Positions 21,601-32,777 of a DNA stretch of 64,000 bases are shown piece by piece. A program made the translations under genes and the position numbers. Source of the stretch: Incurvaria masculella (lineage: Eukaryota > Arthropoda > Insecta > Lepidoptera > Incurvariidae); contig OX335641.1 in assembly GCA_946894095.1 (NCBI GenBank), forward strand, positions 12,294,501 to 12,358,500. Reading direction: 5' to 3'. The notes under the pieces are model-generated. The model was not told the origin of the DNA, did not search any database, and worked only from the letters and a program-made list of their open reading frames with translations. How positions within the stretch are numbered: the stretch's first letter is position 1; each line of letters begins with the position of its first letter.

Positions 21601-22216
21601 TTGGATAATAAACAAGGATAAACACATAATTTATAGATTCCCAAAGATTACTAAAGGTCTACCAAAGATTTCTAGAGATTACCATGATTCTTAACTAAAA
21701 CTAACAAAGATTCTGGAATTTCGTAACATTACTAAGGAATAACAGTCGTATTCAGAGATAAATTCTGTCAAAACTTAATGAATGAATGAATGAATGAATA
21801 AATTCTTTATTGTGCATAAACAAAAATACAATTACAAAGAAAACATACAGCAAAACAACAATACTGCACAAAGGCGGACTTATCACTAAGAGTGATTTCT
21901 TCCAGTCAACCCTTGGGGTGATGAGGAAAGGCAATAGAAATATCTGTAGGTAGGTGACACACCAGAATTTGAAAAGAAAGAAAAAAATTTACTCCATAAA
22001 CATACATATATTATGGTATATAATATATACATCTTTATACATATAATTGAATATACTAATATATATGATACAATACACTAATACATATTATTATATCCAC
22101 AAACCAGGAAAAAAAAAAAACCTATAATACCTATTACCATTGATTCTAAAATCAGTACTATTAAAAGGATAATAAAATTAAATATATATAAATACAGTGA
22201 GAACATTTTATCATCT

Positions 22217-23806
22217 TTACATTTCATTTAAGTAAAACTCCTTGACTTTAAGTTTGAAAGAGCTGATAGTTTGACAGGAGCGGACTGTGATCGGCAACGA
22301 GTTCCACAGACGTGCGGCATGAACAGTAAAGGAGTTAGAGAAAAAACACGTCGTATGGCGAGGAATCGCAAGGATACTGTCATTGCTAGATCGCAAAGGG
22401 AGACCATGTGAAGAGAGGTGCATAAACCGGGAACGAAGATATTCAGGAGACTTAGGGTTTTTTAGAATTCCGTAAAGAAGAATGAGTAAATGACAGTTCC
22501 TTCGGGAACGGATGGGTAGCCATTTAAGCTGTCGACGGTACTGCGATACATGGTCATATTTACGCAGACCATATATGAAGCGAATGCAGAGATTCTGCAA
22601 ACGATCCAGCTTGTCCAGGAGAACTTCAGTTATATCCAAGTAGCAAACATCTGCGTAGTCCAAAATCGGAAAGAGGAGAGTTTGCACCAAAGTAATTTTG
22701 GTTCGGACTGGGAGGAAATTCTGCAAGCGCTTTAAGGAGTGGGCGGCGGCAAAGATTTTTCTGCTGACCTCGTTTACCTGGGGCACCCACGATAAAGTTT
22801 CGTCAATGAAAATTCCTAAATTCTTGACTGTTTTGGAGTATGGTATGACAACTCCATTGTAGATCACTGCTGGCAATGTGCTGTAATCAACCTTCGACAG
22901 AAGTCTAGGGCTGCCTATTATTATGGCTTGTGATTTGGTAGGATTTACCAGCAGGCCAAATGATTTTGTCCAAGTAAGGATATGTTCCAGGTTTACGTTC
23001 ATTTCAGATACGGTATCTGCCAGGTTATCTAAGGAGCAATGCAAATACAACTGTAAGTCATCGGCGTAAAGGTGGTAGAGAGAAGTAAGCAGATTCGTGA
23101 TCAGATTTATAAAGATGGAAAACAGCAAAGGAGATAACACGCCACCCTGTGGAACGCCAGCAGTCAAATCAGCCCAGTCAGAATATTCATTGTCAATCCT
23201 GATACACTGATGACGACCACGAAGGTATGAATCAAACCAGTCAAGCACTACCGGAGATAAGTTAAGTGTCCTTAGAATACCTAGCATAATGTCAAAGTCA
23301 ACTGTATTGAATGCATTGCTGAAGTCCAGCAACGTTAAAACTGTAACATTCTTATTTTCCATATTTGTACGGACATCTTCAGTGACTTTGACAAGAGCAG
23401 TGACAGTGCTGTGACCAGGTCGGAAACCTGACTGCATTAGGTTCAGTATGTGGTTATCGGCAAGAAAATCGGCCAACTGCTGGTGAACAATGCGTTCCAA
23501 GATTTTTGACAAAACCGGTAAAATTGAAATAGGGCGATATTGGCTGAAAGAGGAGGGATTTGAAATTTTTGGGAGAGGAATAACGTAAGCCCTTTTCCAG
23601 GTACTTGGAAAAGATCCACTGGAGAGGGAATGGTTTAAAATATAAGTTATTATTGGTAACAGTTCATCCAGCAGTGGTAACAGCATGTCAAGGCTAATGC
23701 AGTCAGCACCAACAGCTTTTGTAGAAATGGAATTCAGGATCATCTTAACTTCACGGTCAGTGACTGGGCGAAAAGTGAGTAAATTGTGCTCCGGAGTCGG
23801 TAAAGC
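22217..23806 (-). pseudogene. ORF2, reverse transcriptase half
   Basis: Reverse transcriptase part of the retrotransposon ORF2, continuing in the same frame after the TGA at 23809-23807. From the first Met after the stop (23743) there are 508 codons. RT blocks: WKRAYVIPLPK and QYRPISILPVLSKILERI near residues 49-84, SGFRPGHST (105-113), LLDFSNAFNTVD with the first catalytic Asp (about 140), GVPQGGVLSPLLFSIFIN (197-213) and YADD (226-229). The C-terminus has HAARLWNSLP followed by a basic tail. The protein would copy element RNA at the nicked target. No RNase H or PHD finger was recognised. Frame and motifs are intact apart from the stop that separates it from the endonuclease. Confidence 0.9.
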
Positions 23807-25324
23807 TCAAAGCTGAAAAAGAGTTTGAAACTTTACCACTTGATCGATGGTGACAGGAGGAGAGGAAAAATGTCTATTAAGGGAGTTGATATCGATGTTA
23901 TTTTTACTACAAGATGATTTCTTACCGACTCCAAGAGTTTTAAGAAACTTCCAAGCATTCACGGGAGAGCAATTTTCGAGGGTATTGTGAATGTGGTGTC
24001 TTTGGGCATCTCTGCACATACTGTTACACCGATTCCTGAGCAGCTTGTACTTGGTACGATTTTCGTCCGTGGATGCATGTCTTAATTTAATTTTGGCTTT
24101 GTCCCTTTTCACCATCATTATCCGAATATTGTCCGTCAACCACGGAGCTGGAAAATGTTTTACTCGTGTGGGACGAAGAGGTGCGTGAAGATCGAAGAGT
24201 GCAGTGAGTTTGGAGGTGAAGTCCTCGACCATCTCATCCGTGGAAGAGGAATTGAGTATAACAGACCAATCCAAGCCACGCGCGTCCTCCCTTAAGCGTT
24301 CGAGATTGATGTCCTTGAAGTTACGTTGCAAGATAACCTTCCGTCTGATTTTAGGAGGACGGACCTTATAGGATAGATAGATTAGGTCATGATGGGAGAA
24401 ACCAGGCGCTGGGAGCTGACCATGTTCACTTACATGGTTAGGTGAAGAAGTAATAATCAAATCAAGCAAAGAAGGTTCACAATTAGGAAAATGATGTGTC
24501 GCATCCAGGGGAAGAATGTTCATGTTGACTGAAGACACGAGGGACTTAAGTTTTCTAGCGCGGTGATCATCTTTGATCAAGCAGGTGTTGAAATCTCCCA
24601 TGATAATAGTATGGTTGTACTGAGGGCAGCGTTCTTCAAGAAAAGACTCAAATGATGAAAAATAATTGATATTTAGATTAGGGCTGTAATAAACACCAAT
24701 GGGGATTTTCGTATGATTTACGATGATTTCCAGGAAAAGGTATTCGGGTGATTCCGAATATTGAGTAGGAGACTGGGCAACTATCGTAAAAGAAATATTG
24801 CTTCGGAGGTAGATAGCAACACCACCGCAACCTTTCCCCGTTCTGTCATTACGGACCAGGTGGAACCCGGGAAGTGAAAAAGCAGTGGATGGTAATGTAG
24901 GCTTGAGAAAAGTTTCCGAAACAAATAACGCATGAATGTGCTTACTTGGAAATGTCCTGAGAAGGTCGGGGTAGTGGGAGGGTATGCTTTGAGCATTGAT
25001 ATGCACAAAGTTGAAGTTTTTGGGATATTTGGAAAATGTGAAGTCAAGTTGTTCATCTATAGGAAGAACACATTCACTGTCAGAATTATTGTCACTGAAA
25101 AACTCGTCAGAAGAGGTAATAGAAAAGTAATTATCTGAATTGTCAGATATTGTGGACATAAATAAATATTTACTATAATATAATAAAAATATATATAAAT
25201 CAATAAATGATATATATAGCTGCCGAACCGCAGGCAATACCTCATCACCCGCCAGCATTGTGGAAAGTAAGAAAAAAAAAAGCATATAATACAGGAAACA
25301 TATTAACAAACTGCAAAGGCACAA
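23807..25324 (-). pseudogene. ORF2, AP endonuclease half (ends at premature stop)
   Basis: N-terminal half of ORF2, with the apurinic-type endonuclease that nicks the target. The longest frame is 505 codons, but its first 55 residues are hydrophobic and non-conserved, so Met56 (MSTISDNSD) is the likelier start. Endonuclease landmarks: FVHINAQS (N110), FVSETFL (E137), GGVAIYLRS, TIIMGDFNT (D244, N246), SLLDLIITS (D288) and SHHDLI (310-315). A basic linker leads to WKFLKTLGVGKKS and the sequence stops at TGA (23809-23807). The downstream RT half is in the same frame, so a single nonsense change, not a frameshift, breaks the gene. Confidence 0.88.
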
Positions 25325-25912
25325 GAAAAGGATAACAAATATGAGACTTAAAACATATAGTAAAACACCTTGCAGAAATAATCAGTAGACTAAACAAAAC
25401 CATTATCTCACAAGCAATAAAGAAAAAAAAATATTACTCTAATTAAATTATACCGACACAGGAAAATAGTATGCCCAGTAAAACACCACTTCTGAGACCC
25501 TAAAAAATACACAAAAGTATACAAAACATTTGAACATTGTTGAAAAGTAAAAAAGTATATAGCCTAAAATAATTAATTGACCGTAAAGTGGTTGCCCGAA
25601 CAAGCATAAACGGCGAGGGCCTTTTCTCTCTCCGCTTGAGAAAATAAAAACACTATTGAGCACAAAATAATGAATACACTCTGTGGTTACAAAAACCAAT
25701 TTGACTTTGACTGAGTAGCACAGACTATTTAAATACTTGAGTAAAATATAAGTTTGAGTGAGAAAATAAAAGCAAAACTAGTCTGTTATACATACAGACT
25801 TTCCAGAAACATTTCAGCACAGTTTGGATATCTGAAAACAATGTGCACAATTGTGAAAGTTTATCATTTTGCTTGGTATAGTGCTTGTGTCCGTCAGAAG
25901 CAGCTCCGAAGT

Positions 25913-26674
25913 TCACTTAGCTTTCCCCTTGTTGATACGGTCCGAGGACCTGGGCTTCTGCCTATCAGCAATACCATCGGCACCGCCTGAGACCGCAGGG
26001 TGTTTGTCGGTCAGCACCTTCAACGCAGCAGCCGTCACGATTTTGATGCGGGTTCCATCTTTCAACTGGATGACGATGCGACCCTCTTGTGTCCAACTGT
26101 GCGCCATCCCGAAGTGCTTCCGCGCCGCAAGGAAGACGTTGTGTCGCGTCCGCGTGAGGAACTCAGACACTGTAATGCCGGAGCCCTTTAGTGACGTTTT
26201 CGCCTTCCAAACCGCGGTACGGCTGCTGAGCTGTATGAAGCGGACCAAAATGGCACGAGGGCGTGTCGGAGCCCGAGAATTCACTCCCAGACGATGGCAC
26301 AGCTTAATACAGTCGCTACTGAAGTCTGCTAGCCCCATCTTACTGCGCGCTAGCACCACCACCTTCTGCGTCAAGTCATCAGTCTTGTCCTCGGCTACAC
26401 CATGGATTAGTAGTACTTTCGCACGCGACCTCATCTCTTGCGCGTCCACTACTTCCGCAAGGCCTGCCACCTGAGAGCGCACCACGCCCAGAGCCTTCCA
26501 GGCGAACTGCCTGAACAAATTGAAGTCCGCCGCCAATGTGGGGAGATCGGCCGGCTTGCTGCTGGTAGCTGACTTGAGTTGCGCCTCGAAAGAGCTCATC
26601 CGCTCCTCCATCATTGTCTGCAGCTCTGCCACTTCCGTCGCTACGTCAATCACCCTCGACATGGCTACACGCAC
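25913..26674 (-). CDS. Retrotransposon ORF1 (RNA-binding, coiled-coil)
   Basis: Open frame of 253 codons upstream of ORF2 on the same strand. It starts MRVAMSRVIDVATEVAELQ; Met5 is an alternative start. Residues ~10-35 can form a coiled coil (ELQTMMEERMSSFEAQL). A globular part follows, with RAKVLLIHGVAEDKTDD, CIKLCHRLG, RPRAILVRFI and TRHNVFLAARKHFG, arranged like the RRM plus C-terminal domain of L1-type ORF1 proteins. The C-terminus is basic (RSSDRINKGKAK). By analogy it would coat element RNA and act as a nucleic-acid chaperone. No CCHC knuckle is present. A 588-bp spacer separates it from ORF2. The frame has no stops, unlike ORF2. Confidence 0.78.
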   Translation of the reverse strand: MRVAMSRVIDVATEVAELQTMMEERMSSFEAQLKSATSSKPADLPTLAADFNLFRQFAWKALGVVRSQVAGLAEVVDAQEMRSRAKVLLIHGVAEDKTDDLTQKVVVLARSKMGLADFSSDCIKLCHRLGVNSRAPTRPRAILVRFIQLSSRTAVWKAKTSLKGSGITVSEFLTRTRHNVFLAARKHFGMAHSWTQEGRIVIQLKDGTRIKIVTAAALKVLTDKHPAVSGGADGIADRQKPRSSDRINKGKAK

Positions 26675-26857
26675 TTAAAATGGTTTTGTGAATGTGAAAT
26701 TCTGTTTCCTTGTTTAGAAAGAGTAATTTAAGCTGGCAGGGTCTGCCTACACTACTGCATGTAGATAGCAGGTACCACAACACTTTACAATAGTATTTAT
26801 TATAATAACGTTACAATATTAATATATATCGATAATAATCCAGCTGAGGTACAAAAA

Positions 26858-26938
26858 CACGTCTATATTTTTCAACTACCCACAGAGCGAAAAAAAAGTA
26901 CGTAAAAAGTTTCAACTACCCACAGAGCGAAAAAAAAC
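26858..26938 (+). repeat. Short direct duplication
   Basis: TTTCAACTACCCACAGAGCG followed by an A-run occurs twice, about 46 bp apart. It lies between the retrotransposon 5' end and the MITE-like right arm. Confidence 0.6.
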
Positions 26939-27224
26939 TTAGTACGAGACTAACCCCGGATTAACACTACAAAAAACCGGTTTAGTCCGGCGGATTAAAG
27001 TTAGTCTGCCCACTCTGAATACAGCTGTAAAAGATTACTCTTAAATAAAAAAATATTGAAATAATTTTCGTCGTTTTAGCGGGGCTTTCGGATGAGCAAA
27101 AAACAAAACTCATGCAGAGGGTGGTCTTCCAGAATGAAATATATGCTCCCAGTGTGAGTGAAATAGTACAATTATTTTTCGAATGACCAAAATAAGGTCA
27201 GCTCGGTGCTAGTTTTTCAGATTT

Positions 27225-27480
27225 TCAGATGATTTCGGAAATACTCGCCACTCCCGACGATTTTCTGATTCTTCGAACTCCCACACCTACGATTCCCCGA
27301 TATTGCCATCAATTTTATAGAATTGCCAATGACTTCTTTCGAGATTTCCAGATTACTCTAGATAACGTAAAATTTCTCGGACTCCCAGCTGATTCCCCGG
27401 ACTCCCACATAGGATTACCTGAGATCACTGAGATTCAAAACCATTATATAACTGATTCCCTGGGTGAATAACCTCTTGAT
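27225..27480 (+). repeat. Degenerate GATT-CC repeat block, copy 1
   Basis: Many GATTCCC/ACTCCCA/GATTTCC-like words recur every 10-25 bp. The block begins GATTTCGGAAATACTCGCCA, matching TCATTTCGGGAATACTCGGC at 29643. Similar but AT-richer words (AAAGATTACTAAAGG, CCAAAGATTTCTAGAG) lie at 21630-21730. It looks like an old short-period tandem array dispersed in three places. Confidence 0.4.
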
Positions 27481-27551
27481 TCAAAGCATGCTTGTGAACC
27501 TCGAATAAAAAAAATAGGTGATATGCCATCTATTGCTCCTTACAAATAACC

Positions 27552-27580
27552 CCAGTCAGTCAGTCAGTCAATCAGTCAGC
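27552..27580 (+). repeat. (CAGT)n microsatellite
   Basis: CAGTCAGTCAGTCAGTCAAT followed by CAGTCAG: seven tetranucleotide units with one interruption. Confidence 0.85.
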
Positions 27581-28173
27581 GTGTTTGATGGACATACGCC
27601 TCTCCAATTTTACTCCTTTCCTCCCGGCCTGTGCTCCCGGCCCTCAGCGGTACGGAACCACTGCTTTCCGCCGACGCACTTCCCGCTCAAGAGACCCGCT
27701 CTCGCTAATTTTCTAAACTCCGAACCCATCTTAAACTTACACGCCACAAGCAAATATAGTTGCAGACATTTTGTAGTCTGCGTTGGTGGGAACTGACTTG
27801 GCGAACACATTTCGGGCGCACATTGGGGGTGATGTTTGGCATGTGGCACACGACGGCGAGACGCGCGGCTGGCTTCCGATAGGTTTAAAAGGACAATAAT
27901 GTCATACGGCGGCGATCAGGGTAACATCCTTTTCTCTTCTGTGACTTCCGAAAGCAGGATCTTATTGTTGCCGTGTGGGTTCCACAACTAGAAGAACATA
28001 TTGCTAATGGCAAGTAAAGGACTATACATATGTCGAGATACCATGATCACGAGCCAATAAGTTTGAGAGGTTTATTTTTCATGAAATCTGAACAAACAAG
28101 CCATCCGGGCTAATTATATCATCTACTGTTATAATATTGTCCATATTGTCGTAATTTTGTCTGTTGTAATATT

Positions 28174-28340
28174 GTCCCGCCACGTGGGAACTAGGTGCTA
28201 TTCCAGGTACTTGCAGAAGTTAATTGAACTGGTTGGAAAGCACGGATTCATTCAATGCCATAGTACCAACCACGACGGGACTAACCCTAACTTAGTAATA
28301 GGACCTAAAATGTTACGTGGAATCCGAAAAACGAAAAAAT
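28174..28340 (-). repeat. SINE body fragment
   Basis: CCACGTGGGAACTAGGTGC, TTGAACTGGTTGGAAAGCAC, GGTTGGTACTATGGC (reverse) and ACGTGGAATCCG match the body of the SINE copies at 16198 and 44836. Head and tail are missing. Confidence 0.55.
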
Positions 28341-28504
28341 AATTAATCCCTTAGTCGCCTCTTACGACGTGCACGGGAAGAAATGCAGCTGGACCGCTTG
28401 TATTATTTCAAGTGCCGGAACCCACACAGTACACGGGGGATTTGTGTCTTATGTGTGTATGTGGATACCTCCGGGCTGCCGCTGACGTGCGCGTGTTGTT
28501 TCAG

Positions 28505-28666
28505 GGCGGCGGCGTGCGCGGCGGACCTCCGGCGGCGCCGGGCTACGCGTACGGCGGCGCGGCGGGCGCGGGCGGCGCGGCGGGCGCGGGCTACCCACCG
28601 GCGGCGCCCTACCCGCAGCGGTACCCGCCGCCCGGCGCGCCGCGACCACCGTACTCGCCCCATCAG
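28505..28666 (+). CDS. Host exon, Gly/Pro/Ala-rich; probable Osa/ARID1-like
   Basis: Bounded by a good acceptor (GCGTGTTGTTTCAG before 28505) and a donor (CATCAG|GTGACA at 28667). The 162-nt exon is phase 0 at both ends and encodes 54 residues: GGGVRGGPPAAPGYAYGG, repeated GGAAGAG, then PYPQRYPPPGAPRPPYSPHQ. Low-complexity sequence with PYPQRYP resembles the N-terminal region of Osa, the ARID-containing BAP subunit of the SWI/SNF remodeller, which acts in the nucleus. The match rests on a short motif and composition, so other Pro-rich nuclear proteins remain possible. The next recognisable exon (39672) is 11 kb downstream, also phase 0. Exon GC content is far above its surroundings. Confidence 0.6.
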
Positions 28667-29317
28667 GTGACACATCCGTACCTTCGCGCTCGTAACATAC
28701 GCAGGCCGACCTATTTACCTTATTCTGTGGTCGGAGGAGGGGAGAGGTGACAGGTTCTTCTCTGCATGTGGAGCATGGTTACATGGATCTGGATGGAAAA
28801 CATGAATATATTTTCATTACTGATCTGAGTCCCTAGTCCGGGTTGTCACCTAAATTGGCGTTTACCCCAAACCGATCGACTGGCGTTTTCAAATGTATGG
28901 AGAAATGGAAGAGCGCGGAGTGGGCGTTAAGCGAACTAACATTTGCTAGTCCGAGTTTGATTTGACAGCTTACTCACCGTCGCCGTCAATACATTGACGT
29001 TGCCGTTTGCGCCGACTTCGTGTTTTCATACATCTCTTGGTCAATAAAACCACAAGATGACTAATATTTTTCTCTTCTATCGCGCGTGATCCTCTACCCG
29101 TTAACATCGTTTTCAGGAATTTTGCTTTCTATGCTTTCTCTTTTATGGTTAGTTATTTTTCTTATTGTTTGTTCTTTCTTATTTATTTTGGTTTTTCTGC
29201 AACGCTACTGTTGACAAAATCAGCGGGTTGATTCTTTGAAATCCTGCCATCAGTCAAAACTGATTCGTCGTTCCAAGCCTGAACGGATATTTGGCACTAA
29301 GCGCAAGCGTCAGGGAC

Positions 29318-29606
29318 GAAACCGGCCAAGTGCGAGTCGGACTCGTACACAAAGGGTTCCGTATCATCTTACAAGACTTAGCCCAATACAATCACGTTTT
29401 TTGTATGGGGTCCCTTTAATTACAATTATTTTTCAATTTTACCTATTTGTTGTTATAGCGGCAAAATAAATACACACTCTGTAAAAATTTCAGCGGCCTA
29501 CCTATTACGATTCATGAGATACAGCCCTGTGACGGACGGACGGACGGACGGACAGCGGAGGCTTAGTATAGGGTTCCGTTGGCACCCTTTGGGTACGGAA
29601 CCCTAA
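29318..29606 (+). repeat. Interspersed repeat, GGCCAAGTGCGAGTCGG family
   Basis: Begins CCGGCCAAGTGCGAGTCGGA, then GTACACAAAGGGTTCCGTAT, a middle with TACGATTCATGAGATACAGC, four GGAC units, GGAGGCTTAGTATAGGGTTC and a terminal GGGTACGGAACCCTAAAAA. The last 50 bp can fold (GGGTTCCGT with ACGGAACCC). A minus-strand 5' fragment lies at 51755-51915 and 3' fragments at 29830-29895 and 16166-16640. It is a non-coding family whose class I cannot assign. Confidence 0.65.
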
Positions 29607-29624
29607 AAAGGTCATAGAAGTGTT

Positions 29625-29825
29625 AGATTTTCCGATTCTCGAATCATTTCGGGAATACTCGGCCACTGTCGACGGTTATCTGACTCCAACCAGATTATCC
29701 GAAATCCCACCATATTCCCCATGCTCCTTATGATTACCAAATATTACTGAAATTACCCAACAATTGTATACCAGATTTCCTGAGTGACTCTACCCCTCGG
29801 GTTTGGAGAACACGTGAACCGAAAT
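29625..29825 (+). repeat. Degenerate GATT-CC repeat block, copy 2
   Basis: Shares its start (TCGGGAATACTCGGCCACTG) and ending (TGAGTGACTCTACCCCTCGG versus GGGTGAATAACCTCTTGATT) with 27225-27480 in the same order. Confidence 0.4.
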
Positions 29826-29829
29826 GTGA

Positions 29830-29895
29830 CGGACGGACAGACAGCGGAGGCTTAGTAATAGGGTTCCGTTTTCACCCTTTGTGTACCCTAAAAAC
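29830..29895 (+). repeat. 3' fragment of the 29318 repeat family
   Basis: GACGGACGGACAGACAGCGG, AGGCTTAGTAATAGGGTTCC and GTGTACCCTAAAAA repeat the last 65 bp of the preceding copy with changes. Confidence 0.6.
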
Positions 29896-31639
29896 ACGAT
29901 TCGAAACAGCGCACCAGGCGGAGGCTCCGTCGCGTCACGTCAGAGTGTAGCCTCGGACTCGGGCCACATTACGTGTCGAGATCGCTACACACTCAATGTG
30001 GAACAGTTCGCACCGGACTGGCGACATTCCATAAGGGACGATGTGTTTTCCGTTTCACGTGGGGCAGCGTCCGGTTCTGGTGCGCCCGCGCAGGTGCCCA
30101 AGTGCATCGGAGGTTGCAAGTCTCGGGGCGAAAGTAATGGTGAAAGAGATTTGGCGTCTTACTGCCAGCTTCATTGAGCATTGTCGACTGAGAGAATACG
30201 TTGTGACGAGAATTTAGAAGGTTATGTGTGAAGGTAGGTATGTTAAGATGGTTTGGAAATGTAGAGGGAATTAATGACGAAACACATTTTACCGACCGGA
30301 AGTGAGTGGAATTGTCGTAAGAGAATGCACCATGACCAGGGGTGGGGGGGTAATCGGCGTAAAATATAAAAACATGTGCGTTCGATAAATTCTGCGTTAC
30401 ATCATACCTGTCAATGAAGCGTTTATGTCAAACCAAAAATGAATATTTTTGGCATTCCCTTCTGATTGGTGCAGAATTAATCGAATCCCTTCACATATTC
30501 TCTCACATCTTCCACCAGTTCAGCCCCAGATCCATGTAATGCCACCGAATAAGTAATAGTAGTAATACTTCGCACATGTCATAAACATTCGTTAGCGTAG
30601 CTATGCTTCATAAATGTCGATAATTTAGGGACATGCCAAAGTACACACTTCCGATTCGAAAATTGAACGGTTTAAAAAAATACTTTGTTATTTTTATAAC
30701 GTTTATTATGAATGAATAACACAATTTTGCTCGCATGCATAGTCTTTCTAACCATTTTCGTCAAAATGCAACTTATTTATTGACTGTTAAGGCGGGCCAT
30801 CCCGCTCATCTCCCCATACAAACGGGGAAAGAAGATCACGCCCATATTTCTTGTCAGAAATCCCAAATTTGCTCAAAATAGCTTTATTTGGTCGAACTAG
30901 ATGTCTGATGACCGTTGACATTGTAAATTTGTGTTTGGTTTCTAAGTAATAAGGTCCGAAAGTTTAGAATTTTTCGCGCGTTTTATCAGTTCTTTTGGAA
31001 GTGGATTACGCAATTATAAAGTAAGAACATCTTAAAAAGATTAGCCATCAGACATAGCTTATTTAATCAATATTTTATAATCTATTTGGTTTTTGTTAGA
31101 TATTGAACTACAGCGGTTGTGGTTTACTTTTAGCTATAAGTCGTTTTGTAATAAAAATTTTCATAAATCTTACCAAATCATACACTATGCACATTGTCTT
31201 TTTTGTGGACATGTTGCATCTTCCTCATCACGGAGCCTGTCTTTTTCTTTGAAACGGAGAAGGTCCCAGAGCGCAACAGCACGGTTTTGTACCGTGCCCG
31301 CGAATGAGTTAGTCCTGCCGGGTTGGGCCACCTTAATATTTGCCTTCAACCGAAAGCGGATGCTTTGATCTGTCTCTTACCGGGCTCAGCACCCATAGTA
31401 ATAAACACCGTTTACATATACCTACTCAATTATGTAGCCAAAAAGATTTGTGCAGTCATAGGACTGTGTGTGAACATTGTATCGCATCGTCTATACATCC
31501 GTGAGGCACTTTCACTAGCCGAAAAGTTTCTCACGCACACCGAGCCGACTCGGCACTTGGCGTTCGCACACAGAGACACGTCGAAATAAATTCAATCTAA
31601 GTCGGTCATGTTTGAGTGGAGTCCTTAACCCCAGTCGGG
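29896..31639. other. Unassigned stretch
   Basis: No convincing coding exon or repeat was recognised. GGGGTGGGGGGG occurs near 30341. Open frames here lack domain-like content or good splice boundaries. Confidence 0.3.
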
Positions 31640-32600
31640 TGCGACGTCCCGGCCCCCCCTACGCCCGCCGGTAGCAGGGGTGGGTGACAGAGGAGGCAGT
31701 TACGTAAAGATATCCGTGTCTTGCGGCGGCGGGATTCGCATCCGGTTGCAGTGAATGCGAGCCCGTTTCAAGGACGCCCTGGAGGGTGCCTGGGCGGGCG
31801 AGGGTGACGCTCCCCCCCCTCCCCCTCCAGGTGATGACGTACGGCGCGGGGCGAGGTGCAGCCTTCACATAATAGTGCACGTCTCCGCTTCGACTAGTGT
31901 CGACTTGTTGCGCTCGGCTCTGTTGAGTCGTCTCGCCGGGATGCGCTATTTATTTGACGTAAATGTCCATCGTGGATTTGCAGTTCATTATCTCAGCATT
32001 AAATCAACACAAGCTCGGCTTCTTCACCATTCCGTGTTGCGAGTCGAGTTTCAAGCAATGGAAACTCGGGAGTGCCGCGAGGGTCGCCCGCGCTCGCGCC
32101 GATTGATCCGCATGCGACGACGCCGCGGCGCGACGATTACAGTAATCAAGCGGGGCAATTATTCCGCGGAGCGGCGCCGATAGTTGTGCGATTATCATAA
32201 CGGCGAGAGCTGCGGCGGCAGGAGGGGGGGCTGCTGGCGCGGGGGGTCTGCTGGGGGGAGGGGAGAGCGGAGCAGCTCCCGTCAGCTGAGCGAAAACGAA
32301 AGTAAACAGAACTCGGTCAAAGGGTTTCCGTGCACGCCTGGGGTGGCGGGGGGAGGCCCGCCCCCCCGGGTGTGCCCCGTGCAATATTTATGTGGAGCGG
32401 AGTATCTGCCGAGGGCGAGGGGGGGGTGGCCTCCTCCCTCGCCCCCGCCCGCCCGCCATTACCCCCGGCTGCCTCCTTTGATGGATTGGTCGGCGACAAA
32501 GCGGAGGTTCGGCGACGCAGTTTCGATCCGGCGTGCATTAGCCGGCGGCGCGGTGGCGGCCGACCGGAGCCGAAAGGGAAACGTATTTGGTATTTGTTTT
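31640..32600. promoter_or_regulatory. Large GC-rich island, candidate regulatory block
   Basis: CpG-dense and mostly repeat-free, with purine runs (GGAGGGGGGGCTGC near 32221, GGGGGGAGGGGAGAGCGGAG near 32254) and CT-rich runs (CTCCCCCCCCTCCCCCTCC near 31810). It lies in the intron between the two host exons. Overlapping open frames in all phases argue against reading it as an exon. A regulatory role is inferred only from composition and lack of transposons. Confidence 0.3.
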
Positions 32601-32777
32601 GATTCTTGGTGGGACCGGGAATCGGGAATAGGCTAGAAATGCTTATCCTCGCGCATCCTGGTTACCGTGTTATGAATGTTAGGAGTGTATGGATGCATTC
32701 CTGCCTGCTGCTCGTTGGGCAAAAACAGAATGAAGGGAATGGAGTTACGCAGCTCCGAAGAAAACTGCTATAATATA

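Larger units (their letters stand above)
21776..26760 (-). mobile_element. CR1/Jockey-group non-LTR retrotransposon, near full length
   Basis: On the minus strand the order is ORF1 (26674-25913), ORF2 with AP endonuclease and reverse transcriptase (25324-22217), and a 3' UTR. The 3' UTR contains CACTCTTAGTGATAAGTCCG and CACAATAAAGAATTTATTC and ends in (TTCA)n at 21776-21800. No poly(A) tail is present; a simple-repeat tail is typical of CR1-like elements. The 5' end is placed only approximately. ORF1 is open and ORF2 has one in-frame TGA, so the copy looks young but inactive unless read through. Confidence 0.85.
21742..27028. mobile_element. Possible older DNA element split by the retrotransposon
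   Basis: CAGTCGTATTCAGAG (21743-21757) and CTCTGAATACAGCTG (27013-27027) are near inverted copies just outside the two ends of the non-LTR element. Inside the right copy are GTCTGCC, TAATCCGG-like and CCGGTTTAGTCCGGCGG motifs. This fits a MITE into which the retrotransposon jumped, but the arms beyond 16 bp do not align convincingly. Confidence 0.35.

Noticed and set aside
29520..29560. Tandem GGAC run as an independent minisatellite
   Set aside because: It is an internal part of the 29318 repeat family.
32184..32636. 150-residue + frame in the 31640-32600 island
   Set aside because: Gly/Arg/Pro-rich in every phase, with no donor or acceptor that would make it an exon.
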